This document shows positions 41,271-51,142 of a stretch of DNA of 64,000 nucleotides, piece by piece. The notes beneath the pieces were generated by a model. The model did no database searches. It worked only from the letters and a program-made list of their open reading frames with translations, and was not told where the DNA came from. The DNA lies in assembly GCF_002532045.1 (NCBI RefSeq), contig NZ_NWTG01000003.1, forward strand, positions 1 through 64,000. Reading direction: 5' to 3'. Made by a program: the position numbers and the translations under genes. The DNA is from Bradyrhizobium sp. C9. GTDB lineage: Bacteria; Pseudomonadota; Alphaproteobacteria; Rhizobiales; Xanthobacteraceae. How positions within the stretch are numbered: the first letter of the stretch is position 1; every line of letters starts with the position of its first letter.

Positions 41271-42120
41271 ATGAATGTTGATCCACGGAATCCCGCAGAT
41301 ACTCCCCTTGGAGCTCACGACGTCGGGCAGCAGGGTGGACCGGCAGCCAGACGAGCCGAGCGCACACACCGACGCGCCGACGCACAGGTCCGAGGATCAA
41401 GCAAGCTTCGAGCAGCAGCTAGATGACTTGGATTCGGTCTACCCCGCGAGCGATTCAGTCTCCCTTATGGCAAATCCCGGGACGGCCAGGTCTGCGCCGA
41501 ACGAGGTCGCCACGGTAACCGGTCGCTATCCAGCCACATCATTTGTCAGCGCCCGCGCTAAGCTTGCGGCAACGCTGACAGGCGCCACGCTTGATGCGCT
41601 CAGAAATGAGATCGACCTCGCCGACCAGCAATCAGCACGTTGGTCGCCAGCGGCTACAACTTTCGATGACAGTGTCGATCGGGACCGCATCTTCAACGAA
41701 GTGGCGGGGTCATCATATGTCACGGCGCTTCCAGAACCAGGGCAGCGATTCCAAGCCGCGCACGGAAGTCAACACGAGCGCAATATCGCATGTGCGTAAC
41801 GCGGCGAGGGACCACTCTTCGGTTGGAGATCCTCTGGAACGATATCCTATGGACCTTGCGCGCCCGGCTGGATGGCATATGCGCGGCAAGACAACAGCTT
41901 CTCCTTCCGTGTCGTTAGTTGAGGATCCGTCAAAGCTGGTCGTTTCGCGCGACCATTGGGCGCGAGCAATCGAATGCGAGCACGTTGCACACATACACCG
42001 TACCGAGGTCCTCGGTTTGGACGCCAGACGACGTTCTGAGCAGTATCGGGCTCGGAATGAATGTCGAGGATCAGGACAACATCGATGCAGATGTGGATCT
42101 GATGTGCTCGCTGGGCTGAG
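41271..42120 (+). pseudogene. Frameshifted type III effector gene
   Basis: ATG 41271 gives MNVDPRNPADTPLGAH, a typical effector start, but that frame ends after 51 residues. The next frame (open 41275-41799) then carries QASFEQQLDDLD, the FEQQL motif found near residue 35-50 of the other effectors here, so the two belong together and a shift lies near 41340. A further break occurs near 41780, and the third frame ends in DDVLSSIGLGMNVEDQ followed by a stop at about 42119. The promoter is intact while the product is not. I could not name the family. Confidence 0.6.
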
Positions 42121-42648
42121 CGCCAACTAGAGAGACCGAACGCCTGTTTCTAGACGGCAATCTCGACGACTACCGGACCGCCCGCGACGCAAATCCGTAC
42201 AGGCGTGATGGCACTGAATAGACAACCTACCGACGTGCTCTATTGCGAAAACGTTCATCCATGTGCAAACACCGAAACAGCAAGCCAAGGAAGGGCTTGA
42301 GAATACGCGCAAACAATCACGAACAATGGCCAGCATAGCATACGCATCACGCGGCCATTAAAGGCTCAATCGCCGCCGACATCGCGAGAGCGCGATCCGG
42401 CGCGTGGTGCCCATTCGACCGCCCCTTCAAAGGTGTTCTTCGACGTCACTCATTCGGGCGGGCTTTGGCTATTGCCTGACATCGATCCGGTCGCCGCGTT
42501 CGTTCCGAGATAGAACTCATGTCGTGAGCCGGAGAACGCCTTCCGTCTGATGCGGGACACGTTCGATCCGAAGACCTCAACAGGATCGCATGACTGAGCG
42601 CAGTAGACGCCGCATCAGCCACGGCAAGCGGCGCAGCCGCCCGATGCA
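42121..42648. other. Region upstream of the nod box
   Basis: No gene recognised. Confidence 0.4.
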
Positions 42649-42697
42649 TATCCGCCGCTTGAATGTGTTCCATCAAAACAATTGATTTTGCCAATCC
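42649..42697 (+). promoter_or_regulatory. nod box (NodD-binding promoter), presumably for ttsI
   Basis: Reads TATCC..CTTGAATG..ATC, then AAAACAATTGATTTTGCCAA and TCC, matching the nod box consensus (ATCCA...GATG...ATCnAAACAATCRATTTTACCAATC) with few changes. It points rightward toward ttsI, about 1.55 kb away. Confidence 0.8.
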
Positions 42698-44250
42698 TGC
42701 ATGAAGCCTCCATAGTCGGCTGCGGTCTTTGGAGGCAGCATTCAGGAATGTGGTGTAACAATCGATTCTCTGTTCAATCCCTTGCCGGTCAATTCCACCT
42801 CGGCAATCGCGCGTCTGCATCCAGGACGTTAAGCTCACGCGTCAGATCAACGCTTCTTGCGGCCAGCCACAGTCTGCCTGCCAATCGCCACGTGTGAGGC
42901 AATCTGGCAATCGCACGCCCACGCGCGCTACGGCTTCCCCCTTAACGCGCAGCAACGATGACTGCCTCATGCCATCCTTGCAGGTGAGGCTGCGCGTCAT
43001 AGAATTTGGAGATACGAAATGCTCACGACGTTGGAGAAAGTAAGACCGACCGCAATCCTCAAAGCTATGACCGTATCCAGACTTCCTCGCTATCGCTTCA
43101 AGACGCGCGTAAGTGTGAGGGTACGTTGTAACCAATTGTTAAAGACACTTGAATCTCACCCAACGTCAGATTGTAGGATTTCCGACAACCTCGCGACACA
43201 AAACCACGCTCGCGCGAACACTTCCTGACAGGCGGCAAGAATTGCGAACGTCTTCCAAACTCAACACCGCGCCGCTTCGCTCCGTCACACGGATCGATTA
43301 CTCCGCCTATGTGCAGCACGAAGGACGCAGCGCCGCCCCTGCCGGATCAAGATTTAGCATGCGGGCCGAAAGCGGGCTCTGTTTACCTCGCGCTGTCCAT
43401 GCAACACGCGACCAAAAACTCGAGCTCCGATCATTCCGCCGCGGCTCATCCAAGATGAGATGCAGCTGGCGCAATGACCTCGATCAGAGGCGTCGTAGCC
43501 CCGACGAGCGGCTCCCCTATCTGCCCCTCATTCACTACTGTCGATGGGGCGCAGCATCGGACGCGCCAAAGCATCGAGATCGTTGGCGCCCTGCAAGTCT
43601 ATCATCGGCCAGGGAGCGGTTTTCTCAGTAGTTCGGAGGCACATCGATCTGTTCGTCGTACATCGCTGCGCCGGAGGCATCGTCCAGATGCGTGGCCTGA
43701 AATTGTCATTCACGCGGAAAAGCTTGCGTCATCGGGACTTGGCGACGCCACAGGCTCGACAGCATAGCAAGATTGACCGCGGGGCCGGGGCAATGTGGGA
43801 GTGGTGGGGAGTTCCAACAATGTCGGTTTCACCAGGCTGTTCAGCAACAAATCCATCGGCTCGTTCCTGGGCATTGGCTTCGATTGCGCGCTCTAGCGCC
43901 ATCATGATCGAAGCCGGCTACTCAGTGCGTGCAGACATCGCTGCGATCGATGCTCAGATCCGCCAATCGGCTGCAACCGCTTGCGGCCTTGTAAATGATT
44001 TCGCATTTTTTCCCGGCACAAAGGGCCCGCTCGGCATCGCCGACGACGCATGCAGTCACCGTCGGGTCATCGCATTTTACAATCTCATGATAAGGACGTC
44101 ACCGAGATTGATCGCCCACCACCACGCTACGCATCGTCGCTGCCGCACCTTTGCGCTCATGTCAAAACGGACGTCTGTCAGTTTCGTCGAACCTCTTGGT
44201 CAACCGTGACGCGCTTAAGGTCTTGGCGTGGATGGACGAGAGGCGATGAA
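42698..44250. other. 1.55 kb between nod box and ttsI
   Basis: Several frames of 60-220 codons are open on both strands but none has a motif or a clear ribosome site. A plus-strand phrase near 43795-43895 (NVGVVGSSNNVGFTRLFSN) looks coding but is short. It is probably decayed sequence or a long leader. Confidence 0.45.
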
Positions 44251-44940
44251 ATGCGAATTCTCCTGGTTGATCATCATGCGGACTTTGCCCGTGCTGTGAA
44301 GGAAGCGCTCCCCTATTGCGGGTTCGCCGTTGACGTGACACGCACGCTGGATGAGGCGGCGGCCGCGCTGGATTGCGCCAACTACCACATTCTTTTGCTC
44401 GAATTGGTTCTGCCCGATGGAGACGGCTTGGATTGGCTGAAGCAGCTGCGGCGCGAGGGACGCTCAATGCCGGCCATTATGATGAGCAGTCTCAACGATC
44501 TCGGCCGGCGGATTGCGATCTTCAATGCGGGCGCGGACGATTTCCTCCCCAAACCCGTATCTACCGAAGAACTCATCGCACGCATGCGGGCCATTCTGCG
44601 GCGGTCGACGCAAATGACGGCGCCGCTCGTGACATTCGGCAATCTGCATTTCGACCCCATTGCAAGGCAAGTCGCGGTCGGTGGTCGGATACTGAAGATT
44701 GCTCGCCGCGAAGTGTGCATTCTTGAACATTTGCTCAACCGTGCCGGCCGCACCGTGCCGCGCGCATCGCTGGAGGACAGCCTTTATGCGTTCGACGATG
44801 AGGTCTCGGCCAATGCGTTGGAAGTCGGAATCTATCGCCTGCGCACGCATTTGAGCCAGTCGGGGGCGACGCTCAGGATCAAGACCGCGCGCGGCGTCGG
44901 TTACACCCTTGAACTCATTGAGGCAGCCTCGGCTGCCTGA
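44251..44940 (+). CDS. ttsI: TtsI, transcriptional activator of the type III system
   Basis: 229-residue OmpR-type response regulator from ATG 44251. The receiver domain covers about 1-118 and the winged-helix DNA-binding domain about 125-225 (ending VEIGIYRLR-type segment EVGIYRLRTHL and RGVGYTLE). The usual phosphorylation Asp is replaced by Glu51 in LLLELVLPDGDG, a known peculiarity of TtsI that may mimic the phosphorylated state; no partner kinase gene is present. TtsI binds tts boxes and switches on the secretion machinery and effectors. A nod box upstream suggests flavonoid/NodD control. It is followed by rhcC2 and y4xK on the same strand. Confidence 0.95.
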   Translation: MRILLVDHHADFARAVKEALPYCGFAVDVTRTLDEAAAALDCANYHILLLELVLPDGDGLDWLKQLRREGRSMPAIMMSSLNDLGRRIAIFNAGADDFLPKPVSTEELIARMRAILRRSTQMTAPLVTFGNLHFDPIARQVAVGGRILKIARREVCILEHLLNRAGRTVPRASLEDSLYAFDDEVSANALEVGIYRLRTHLSQSGATLRIKTARGVGYTLELIEAASAA

Positions 44941-45010
44941 CTAAATCGAACTCGAAAGCAACAATCCCTTGAAGGTCATTTACAATGCTGCCGGCACTGA
45001 TGGGCCGTCG

Positions 45011-46420
45011 ATGCTCGTCAGGACGTCGCGCTGTGCCGTTTTGTCTCGCCTCTGCTACGTCCTGTGCGGACTTGCTCTGCTGTTTTCATCTGCTGCGGCA
45101 GCCGAGATCAAGCGGGATAGCAAAGGAGAACCGCCACGCGCGGCGCCCGGCGGCACCTCCGGCACGCTGAACCTGACTTCTTCACAAGGCAAGACAGTTC
45201 ATCTGACCGCTGCGGCGACCAGCATCTTTGTTGCTGACCCGACGATTGCGGATTATCAGGCGCCGTCGAACACGACGATCTTCGTGTTTGGCAAGAAATC
45301 CGGACGGACCAGCCTCTTTGCGCTGAACGAAAACGGCGAGGCTCTCGCCGAGCTGCGCGTGGTCGTTACACAGCCGATCGAGGACCTGCGAGCAACGCTT
45401 CGAGCCGAGGTTGGCGACTATCCGATCCAGGTGAGCTATACCCCACGCGGCGCTATCCTAAGCGGTACGGCGCCCAATGCCGAGGTTGTCGAGACCGCCA
45501 AGAAAGTTACCGAGCAGTTTCTTGGGGCCGGGTCACTGGTCGTCAACAAGATCCAGGTCGCCGGCTCGTTGCAGGTGAATCTCAGCGTACGGGTCGCAGA
45601 AGTCTCCCGCAGCGCCGTCAAGGATCTCAATATCCATTTCACCGCATCCAGCCCGAACGGTGCCTTTTTGATCAGCGGCAAAGATGGCGGGTCCGGCGCG
45701 GCCGGCGGCGGCACGATCGGCATCGGGTTTAGCGCTGGCAATACCAACCTCAGTGCTGTTCTCGACGCACTCGCCAGCGAACACCTCGCCTCGATCCTGG
45801 CTGAACCTAATCTGACAGCGATGTCCGGCGAGTCCGCGAGCTTCCTTGCCGGCGGCGAATTCCCAATTCCTGTGATGCAGGATAATCGGCAGGTTTCGGT
45901 CCAATTCCGCCAGTTCGGCGTGAGCCTCGAATTCGTTCCGACGGTTCTCAACAATAATCAGATCAATGTCCGTGTGAAGCCCGAAGTCAGCGAGCTGTCG
46001 AGCGAAGGCCAAGTCAAGATCAATGGCATGGAAGTCCCTGCCCTCTCGACGCGGCGGGCCAGCACCGTGGTCGAGCTCGCCAGCGGTCAGAGCTTTGCAA
46101 TCGGCGGCTTGATCAGGCGCAACTTCAACAACGACATCGGCGAATTTCCCTGGCTCGGCGACGTGCCGATCCTTGGCGCGCTGTTTCGCTCCTCATCGTT
46201 TCAAAAGCGCGAAACCGAGCTTGTCATTATTGTCACGCCTTACATCGTGCGGCCCGGATCGAACCCGGGCCGGATGAGTGCGCCGAGCGATCGCATCGCA
46301 CCGCCGTCGGACGCGGGCCGCATTTTGACGAATACGCTGGCGCGACCGCCAAAAGACCGCAATGCGCCCCGCACCAGCGCACCAGGATTGACCGGCAGCG
46401 CCGGCTTTATCATCGAATGA
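45011..46420 (+). CDS. rhcC2: RhcC2, C-terminal part of the split type III secretin
   Basis: 469 residues from ATG 45011 (MLVRTSRC); the frame is open to a TTG at 44969. A signal peptide covers about 1-34 (LALLFSSAAAA). A BON/N-domain region follows, and the secretin core occupies about 250-410 with the conserved ALASEHLASILAEPNLTA segment, VPTVLNNNQINVRVKPEVS, and the FAIGGLIRR..PWLGDVPILGALF closing signature. It forms the outer-membrane ring with RhcC1. It starts 70 bp behind ttsI. It looks intact. Confidence 0.93.
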   Translation: MLVRTSRCAVLSRLCYVLCGLALLFSSAAAAEIKRDSKGEPPRAAPGGTSGTLNLTSSQGKTVHLTAAATSIFVADPTIADYQAPSNTTIFVFGKKSGRTSLFALNENGEALAELRVVVTQPIEDLRATLRAEVGDYPIQVSYTPRGAILSGTAPNAEVVETAKKVTEQFLGAGSLVVNKIQVAGSLQVNLSVRVAEVSRSAVKDLNIHFTASSPNGAFLISGKDGGSGAAGGGTIGIGFSAGNTNLSAVLDALASEHLASILAEPNLTAMSGESASFLAGGEFPIPVMQDNRQVSVQFRQFGVSLEFVPTVLNNNQINVRVKPEVSELSSEGQVKINGMEVPALSTRRASTVVELASGQSFAIGGLIRRNFNNDIGEFPWLGDVPILGALFRSSSFQKRETELVIIVTPYIVRPGSNPGRMSAPSDRIAPPSDAGRILTNTLARPPKDRNAPRTSAPGLTGSAGFIIE

Positions 46421-46430
46421 GGATCGTCAA

Positions 46431-47096
46431 ATGACTCTGCGACATCTGTGCCATTTGATCGTTATGGCGGCAACGTTGGGTGGATGCGCAAATAGTGCTT
46501 CGGTCCGTTCCGAGCCGGCTGAGCAGGCGATCCAGGTGGAACAGAAGAGCAGCGTCTTTTTCTTGCAGAGCCTTCGTGGCTCTGAAAGGCATCGGCTGCG
46601 GAGTTTCATTGCGCATGCCAGTGGCGGTCGGCGGGATGCACTCCATATTGATGTCACCGGCTCACCCCGGCTCATTGCACAAGTGGCCCACGAGGCCCGT
46701 GCGATGGGCATCGCCCCCTATAACATCCGCCTGGCCGCCTCCCCGATCGATCTGCCCGCCCGCTTCGGGGTGCGGATCGAGGCCATCACCTTTGAGGCCC
46801 ATCCTCCCGTTTGTCCATCGCTTTCCCTCGTCGGACCTGCGGTAAACGACAATTCATTCGATCCGACCCTTGGCTGCTCGACCAGAAACAATCTGGCAGT
46901 CATGGTCAACGATCCGATCGACTTGCTGGACAATCGATCTGTCATGACAAGTAGTGGCGATCGCGCCGTCAGTCCTCTTGCCAGCTACGGCACCTTTGCC
47001 CCGCCCAACAAGAGCAAAGAGGAAGATGGAGGGAGCAACAGGGCAACACCGGAAGCCCCCGCGGCGACGACGAGGGACGTACAGCCCCCTCGATGA
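46431..47096 (+). CDS. Y4xK-like lipoprotein (CpaD-type)
   Basis: 221 residues with a lipoprotein signal (LGGCANS, lipid-bearing Cys at about residue 19). It has the pattern of CpaD-type pilus-assembly proteins: DVTGSPRLIAQVAHEARAMG in the middle, and CPSLS plus LGCSTRNNLAVMVNDPIDLL toward the end. It directly follows rhcC2 (10 bp), as y4xK does in other rhizobia, suggesting help with secretin placement or stability; the exact role is unproven. Confidence 0.82.
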   Translation: MTLRHLCHLIVMAATLGGCANSASVRSEPAEQAIQVEQKSSVFFLQSLRGSERHRLRSFIAHASGGRRDALHIDVTGSPRLIAQVAHEARAMGIAPYNIRLAASPIDLPARFGVRIEAITFEAHPPVCPSLSLVGPAVNDNSFDPTLGCSTRNNLAVMVNDPIDLLDNRSVMTSSGDRAVSPLASYGTFAPPNKSKEEDGGSNRATPEAPAATTRDVQPPR

Positions 47097-47224
47097 GGGG
47101 CTGGCGCCACCGTCAAGATGATCCAGGGTTTTTTCGTTCCGATTGAATTGGAACGGGTCTCTATAGATTCTCGCTCTGGCGCGTTTCTTCACGCGAACCG
47201 GGACCCGCTTCGCCCGGAAGCACT
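47097..47224. other. Convergent gap between y4xK and rhcU
   Basis: Short spacer where the two type III transcription units meet. A shared terminator is expected but I see no clear hairpin with a T run. Confidence 0.4.
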
Positions 47225-48262
47225 CTAGACCAGGCCGCCAGCGTAAAGCGCTTTTGCGACCGCCTCGAAATATTGCGAAGGAACCGGGTTGCCGAGCTTT
47301 GCTGTGCCGAGCAGCTGTCGCGCCAGGACGTCGTCATCCACAACCTTGAGGCCCAGCGCGCGCGCCTGGCCAAGCAGTTTGGAAGCAGTTTCGCCCTCGC
47401 CACGGCAGACCAGGATCGGCACGCCGGTTTCGCCGCGAACATAGCGCAGCCCAACCAGGGTTGTGGATCCCGTTAGGATCAGGTTGGCGCGATGAACGCC
47501 AAGGGGAGCCTCGTTCGCGGACTCCTGGCGCAGACGCCGATGTTCGCGTTTCACTTGCGGATTGCCTTGCTGTTCCTTGTTCTCGCGCTTGGCCTCGGTT
47601 TCGGTCATGCGCATCTCCTGCAGGAACAACCAGCGCTGGATCAGAAGATCAGTCAATCCGCCGACGAGAAACGCCCCGCCCGCAATCCCGGCCAGCAGCT
47701 TGACCTCGGTGAAGACCAATCCGAGACAGCCCATGCCACAGACCGGCAAGTACACCAACGCTTTCCAGCTAGCGGTCACGGTGAAGAAAAAGCACGTCCC
47801 GAGGAGCACTACCTTAACCAGAGTCTTGCCAAGCTCGATGGCCGATCGTTTCGATGCGATCCGCGTCAAGCCCTTGATGGGATCCAGTTTCTCAAGTTTC
47901 GGCTTGAGTGGCTCCAAAGCAATCATGAAGCCGCCATTGGCCAGAACATTGGCCAGAAGGGCAGCTGCCACGGCCGCCGCGAGTAAAGGCCCGACCGTTG
48001 CGATCGAAAGTTCCAGTAAGCCGCTGAGCGCCTGCGGAACGGCGCTCGTGAAAGGCTGCTCCTGCAGTTTGTCGATCAGCCGGACCGTTTCATGCCACTT
48101 GTCTTCGATCGCTCCCGCTCTCCACCACAGACAGGAAAGACCGGCGCAGGCGCTGACCCCGCTCACCAAATCCGAACTGCGCGCGCTCTGCCCCTTCTTG
48201 CGTGCATCGCGCAGCTTCTTGGGTGTCGGAGGAAGCTTTTTCTCCTCGCTCGTGCCGCTCAT
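47225..48262 (-). CDS. rhcU: RhcU, FlhB/YscU-type export switch, lacking NPTH
   Basis: 345 residues with four membrane helices in the first 210 and a cytoplasmic C-terminal domain. The family normally self-cleaves at an NPTH loop to switch the substrates it passes on. Here the matching place reads [15 protein letters not shown], so NPTH has become GSTT (residues 265-268). The surrounding sequence is well conserved and the frame is intact. The start overlaps the rhcT stop (ATGA). It is the last gene of the minus-strand operon seen. Confidence 0.9.
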   Translation of the reverse strand: MSGTSEEKKLPPTPKKLRDARKKGQSARSSDLVSGVSACAGLSCLWWRAGAIEDKWHETVRLIDKLQEQPFTSAVPQALSGLLELSIATVGPLLAAAVAAALLANVLANGGFMIALEPLKPKLEKLDPIKGLTRIASKRSAIELGKTLVKVVLLGTCFFFTVTASWKALVYLPVCGMGCLGLVFTEVKLLAGIAGGAFLVGGLTDLLIQRWLFLQEMRMTETEAKRENKEQQGNPQVKREHRRLRQESANEAPLGVHRANLILTGSTTLVGLRYVRGETGVPILVCRGEGETASKLLGQARALGLKVVDDDVLARQLLGTAKLGNPVPSQYFEAVAKALYAGGLV

Positions 48263-49080
48263 TTCAAGAGCTTCTTGAAATGCTCGAGTACGTTGTTCGA
48301 CGTCAGGATTTCAGCTCCCGCATATTCGAGGAGATAGACGGTGTAGCTGACCATGATGACGCCGAAGGCGACATTCTTGATCGTAGGCGAAAGATCGTTC
48401 AGCTTTAGCTGCGATGCAAAGCGGCCGAGCATCATGACCGACACGTCGATCAGCAGCAGCAGGGCCAGCACGGGCCCGGCGACCAATAGCGTCGTCAGCA
48501 TGATATGATCGAGAAGGGCGAGGCATTCCATTGCCCCTTGTGCCGTGACCGCAGGCAGGAACCGATACACGGGCCAGATCAGATAGCTGCCATAAAGGCT
48601 GCTCACCATGGTCTGAAGGCCGCCGACCAGAACGAAGATCGTGACCGCAGTGACACCGAGAAAAAGCCCGGTTCCCGACGCCTGGCTGTGCGTCGCAGGA
48701 TCTTCCGCCGCGACCTGGCTTGAGATTCCTCTCTGGGTATCGATGATGTCGCCGACGGCCTGGATGCTCCATAGGGGAATGCTGAGCAGGATGCCGAGCA
48801 GAAGGCCGACGAAGACCTCCTTCAAGCCGAGCATGGTGACGCTGACCAGGCGCGTGTTCGGGTCGAGCGTCTCCAGGCCCAGCTTGATCTGCGCGAGGCA
48901 CGGTAGTCCGATCGCAATCGTCAGACTGCCCCGAATCAGGCCGCTGATACGCGGCCGCGTAAAAACGGGAAGCACAAGCATGATGCCTAAGGCGCGGGCC
49001 GCGCTTAGGCCGGTTGCCGCGACAAGTTCGATGCCGCCCTGGACGAGAGCGTGCGCATCGGTGGGTGACAGGCCAGCCAT
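48259..49080 (-). CDS. rhcT: RhcT, inner-membrane export apparatus (SctT)
   Basis: 273 residues from ATG 49080 (MAGLSPTDA), with six to eight hydrophobic helices and the conserved loop IDTQRGISS. SpaR/YscT family; forms part of the export gate with RhcR and RhcS. It overlaps rhcU by four bases and follows rhcS closely. Confidence 0.93.
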   Translation of the reverse strand: MAGLSPTDAHALVQGGIELVAATGLSAARALGIMLVLPVFTRPRISGLIRGSLTIAIGLPCLAQIKLGLETLDPNTRLVSVTMLGLKEVFVGLLLGILLSIPLWSIQAVGDIIDTQRGISSQVAAEDPATHSQASGTGLFLGVTAVTIFVLVGGLQTMVSSLYGSYLIWPVYRFLPAVTAQGAMECLALLDHIMLTTLLVAGPVLALLLLIDVSVMMLGRFASQLKLNDLSPTIKNVAFGVIMVSYTVYLLEYAGAEILTSNNVLEHFKKLLK

Positions 49081-49090
49081 CCAGGTCCCG

Positions 49091-49366
49091 CTAGTATCTT
49101 GCGGTGAGTGCAGGAAACTCGCTGAAAATGCGCTCGGCCTGTTCGATGAGCGGAGCACTGAGCACAGGAGAGAAGCCGGCGAGCACGGCGACGACGACCA
49201 GAAGCTTCACCGTCAGGGGCAAGGTTTGATCCTGGAGCTGGGTTGCCGCCTGGATGAGGCCAATGATCAATCCCGAAATCAGAGCCGCGAGGAGCGGCGG
49301 CAGAACCCAGATCATGAAAAGCACGAGCGATTGGCTCAGGTGCATGAGGATGCTGGCTTCGTTCAT
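49091..49366 (-). CDS. rhcS: RhcS, inner-membrane export apparatus (SctS)
   Basis: 91 residues with two membrane helices ([20 protein letters not shown] and [13 protein letters not shown]) and the family segment [12 protein letters not shown] between them. SpaQ/YscS family. ATG 49366 is chosen over the in-frame TTG at 49372. Spaced a few bases from rhcR and rhcT. Confidence 0.93.
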   Translation of the reverse strand: MNEASILMHLSQSLVLFMIWVLPPLLAALISGLIIGLIQAATQLQDQTLPLTVKLLVVVAVLAGFSPVLSAPLIEQAERIFSEFPALTARY

Positions 49367-49368
49367 TG

Positions 49369-50034
49369 TCAACCTCCGGGCGTCGTGTAGCTTAGTACCA
49401 GCCCGTGCATGAGACGTGACCAGCCGTCGATGGTGACGAATAGAAAGAGCTTGAATGGAACAGATACTACTGTCGGCGATACCATCGACATCCCCATGGC
49501 CATCAAAATCGTCGTGACGATCAGATCGATGGTGATAAAGGGAAGATAGAGAAGAAAGCCGATTTCGAAGCCGCGCTTGAGCTCCGAGATCAGGAACGAC
49601 GGCACAAGAATCACAAAATCATCAGCCGTGGCACTGCCGCGCATCTCCTCCGACCAGACATGTTCGGCCGACGATAGGAAGAACCGGCGCTGCTCTTCAT
49701 TGGTAAACTTCTTCAGATGGGCGCGCAGCGGCTCCTGCCCCTCCTTGGCGGCCGTCACCCAGTCATCGAACGTTTGGTAGCGGAGTTGCGGATCCGTCAG
49801 GCGGTTGTAGGTCTGCTCAAACACCGGCGCGCTGATGAAGACCGTCAGGATCAGCGCCGCCCCATACAGGACAATGTTGGGCGGTATCGATTGGGTTCCG
49901 AGCGCGTTGCGCACCAGGAAAAGCACAACGGAGACCTTTATGAAAGCGGTCGTGGTAACGACTGCGAAGGCTAGCAGGCCGAGGCCGACCGTGATCGCAA
50001 GAAGCGCCAGGATGCTGGGTTGAATCTCAGTCAT
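49369..50034 (-). CDS. rhcR: RhcR, inner-membrane export apparatus (SctR)
   Basis: 221 residues from ATG 50034 (MTEIQPS), overlapping the rhcQ end by a few bases. SpaP/YscR family: helices at about 10-35, 45-65, 150-175 and 185-210. The conserved segments FIKVSVVLFLVRNALGTQ, LVPSFLISELKRGFEIGFLLYLPF and IDLIVTTILMAMGM are all present. Core of the export gate. Confidence 0.94.
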   Translation of the reverse strand: MTEIQPSILALLAITVGLGLLAFAVVTTTAFIKVSVVLFLVRNALGTQSIPPNIVLYGAALILTVFISAPVFEQTYNRLTDPQLRYQTFDDWVTAAKEGQEPLRAHLKKFTNEEQRRFFLSSAEHVWSEEMRGSATADDFVILVPSFLISELKRGFEIGFLLYLPFITIDLIVTTILMAMGMSMVSPTVVSVPFKLFLFVTIDGWSRLMHGLVLSYTTPGG

Positions 50035-51142
50035 TGACCGCCAACCTGCCGCGTAACCTGACGGCAAGTTCCTCGCCGATCCGCACGATATCGCCGCGGC
50101 CGATACGCTGGCCGTTGGCAAGAATATCGACGGGGCCGTCAAGCGACCGGCCGAGTTCGAACACATGGCCTTCGTTGATGCTCCGCAAGGTTCCAATCGA
50201 CATCGGCCAGCGGCCACATTCGAATACGAGCGTGATCTCGAGACTGTCGATATCGGCCTCGGAAGGGAGCTGTTGTGCTTGGGGTTGTGTCGTCATGTGT
50301 CCACTTTTCAGGGGGTGGGATTGCGAGCGAAATGGCCCCCGCAGGACCAGCCTTTCGTCGGCGATCTCGGCAGGAGCCCACAATGCGCTCGCAGTGAGGA
50401 TGACCTGGCCTCGAGCAAGCGGAATAGCATCTGGCAGCAGCGCATCGCCTTGCTGCGCCTGACGAAGAAGGCCGATCGTGATGCGGAGCGAGCCAACCTG
50501 GCCTGCGACAATGATAGGCAGTTCAGAACGAAGCTTGGGCGTCTGTCGCGGCAATCGGCCAAGCATTTCGCCCAGGACGCTGAACGCGGGCGGAACCAGA
50601 GCGTCAAGAGACGAGAATAAAAGCAGGCGAACCTTAGTCGCGAGCTGACCATAGGCAACGTCGAATTCCAGGTATGGACCTGATTTCGCCGCTTCATCGG
50701 TGCGGAGAAGCTGCAAATTCCGCTGCATCAGTCGCTCCAGTGGAGCGAGCAACGGCTCTAGCGCCAGTTCAAGGACCAGCGAACGCGTCGGCTCGGAAGG
50801 TAAGCTCAGGCCGTTCTGTATGGTTGCAACCAGCGCTTCAGCAAGCGGGACGGGCAAGGACAGGACGAGCATTTCGCCGCCCGCGTCAAAGACACAATCA
50901 AGCATCGATGTCTCAGTCGGCTCGACCTGCCAGACAAGCCGATTTATACGCAGCGATAGCGGCTTGTCGCCGAGACGGCTTTGCAGAGGTCCGCGGAAAA
51001 CCGCGATCTCATTGAGCCACGAGACCACAGCATGCGAGAGGGCCAGCTGCGCTCTGAATGGCACCGATCTGTCCGGCCTCTGGGTCGCAGGCGACACCTG
51101 CTCCTCACGGCATGCTGGCGTTAAGGTAGAAGTATCGGCCAT
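50027..51142 (-). CDS. rhcQ: RhcQ, cytoplasmic sorting platform (SctQ, C-ring)
   Basis: 371 residues. The last 80 residues form a SpoA domain (ISLEITLVFECG-like segment, GHVFELGRSLDGPVDIL, ANGQRIGRGDIV), typical of FliN/YscQ proteins that make the docking ring under the export gate. The start ATG at 51142 shares a base with the y4yJ stop. An internal start for a short form is possible near 50300 (MTTQPQ), as seen in some SctQ proteins. Confidence 0.92.
   Translation of the reverse strand: MADTSTLTPACREEQVSPATQRPDRSVPFRAQLALSHAVVSWLNEIAVFRGPLQSRLGDKPLSLRINRLVWQVEPTETSMLDCVFDAGGEMLVLSLPVPLAEALVATIQNGLSLPSEPTRSLVLELALEPLLAPLERLMQRNLQLLRTDEAAKSGPYLEFDVAYGQLATKVRLLLFSSLDALVPPAFSVLGEMLGRLPRQTPKLRSELPIIVAGQVGSLRITIGLLRQAQQGDALLPDAIPLARGQVILTASALWAPAEIADERLVLRGPFRSQSHPLKSGHMTTQPQAQQLPSEADIDSLEITLVFECGRWPMSIGTLRSINEGHVFELGRSLDGPVDILANGQRIGRGDIVRIGEELAVRLRGRLAVND

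Noticed and set aside
43164..43192. GTCAGATTGTAGGATTTCC resembling a tts box
   Set aside because: Only the first half matches; the AAAGCT part is absent and nothing recognisable lies downstream.
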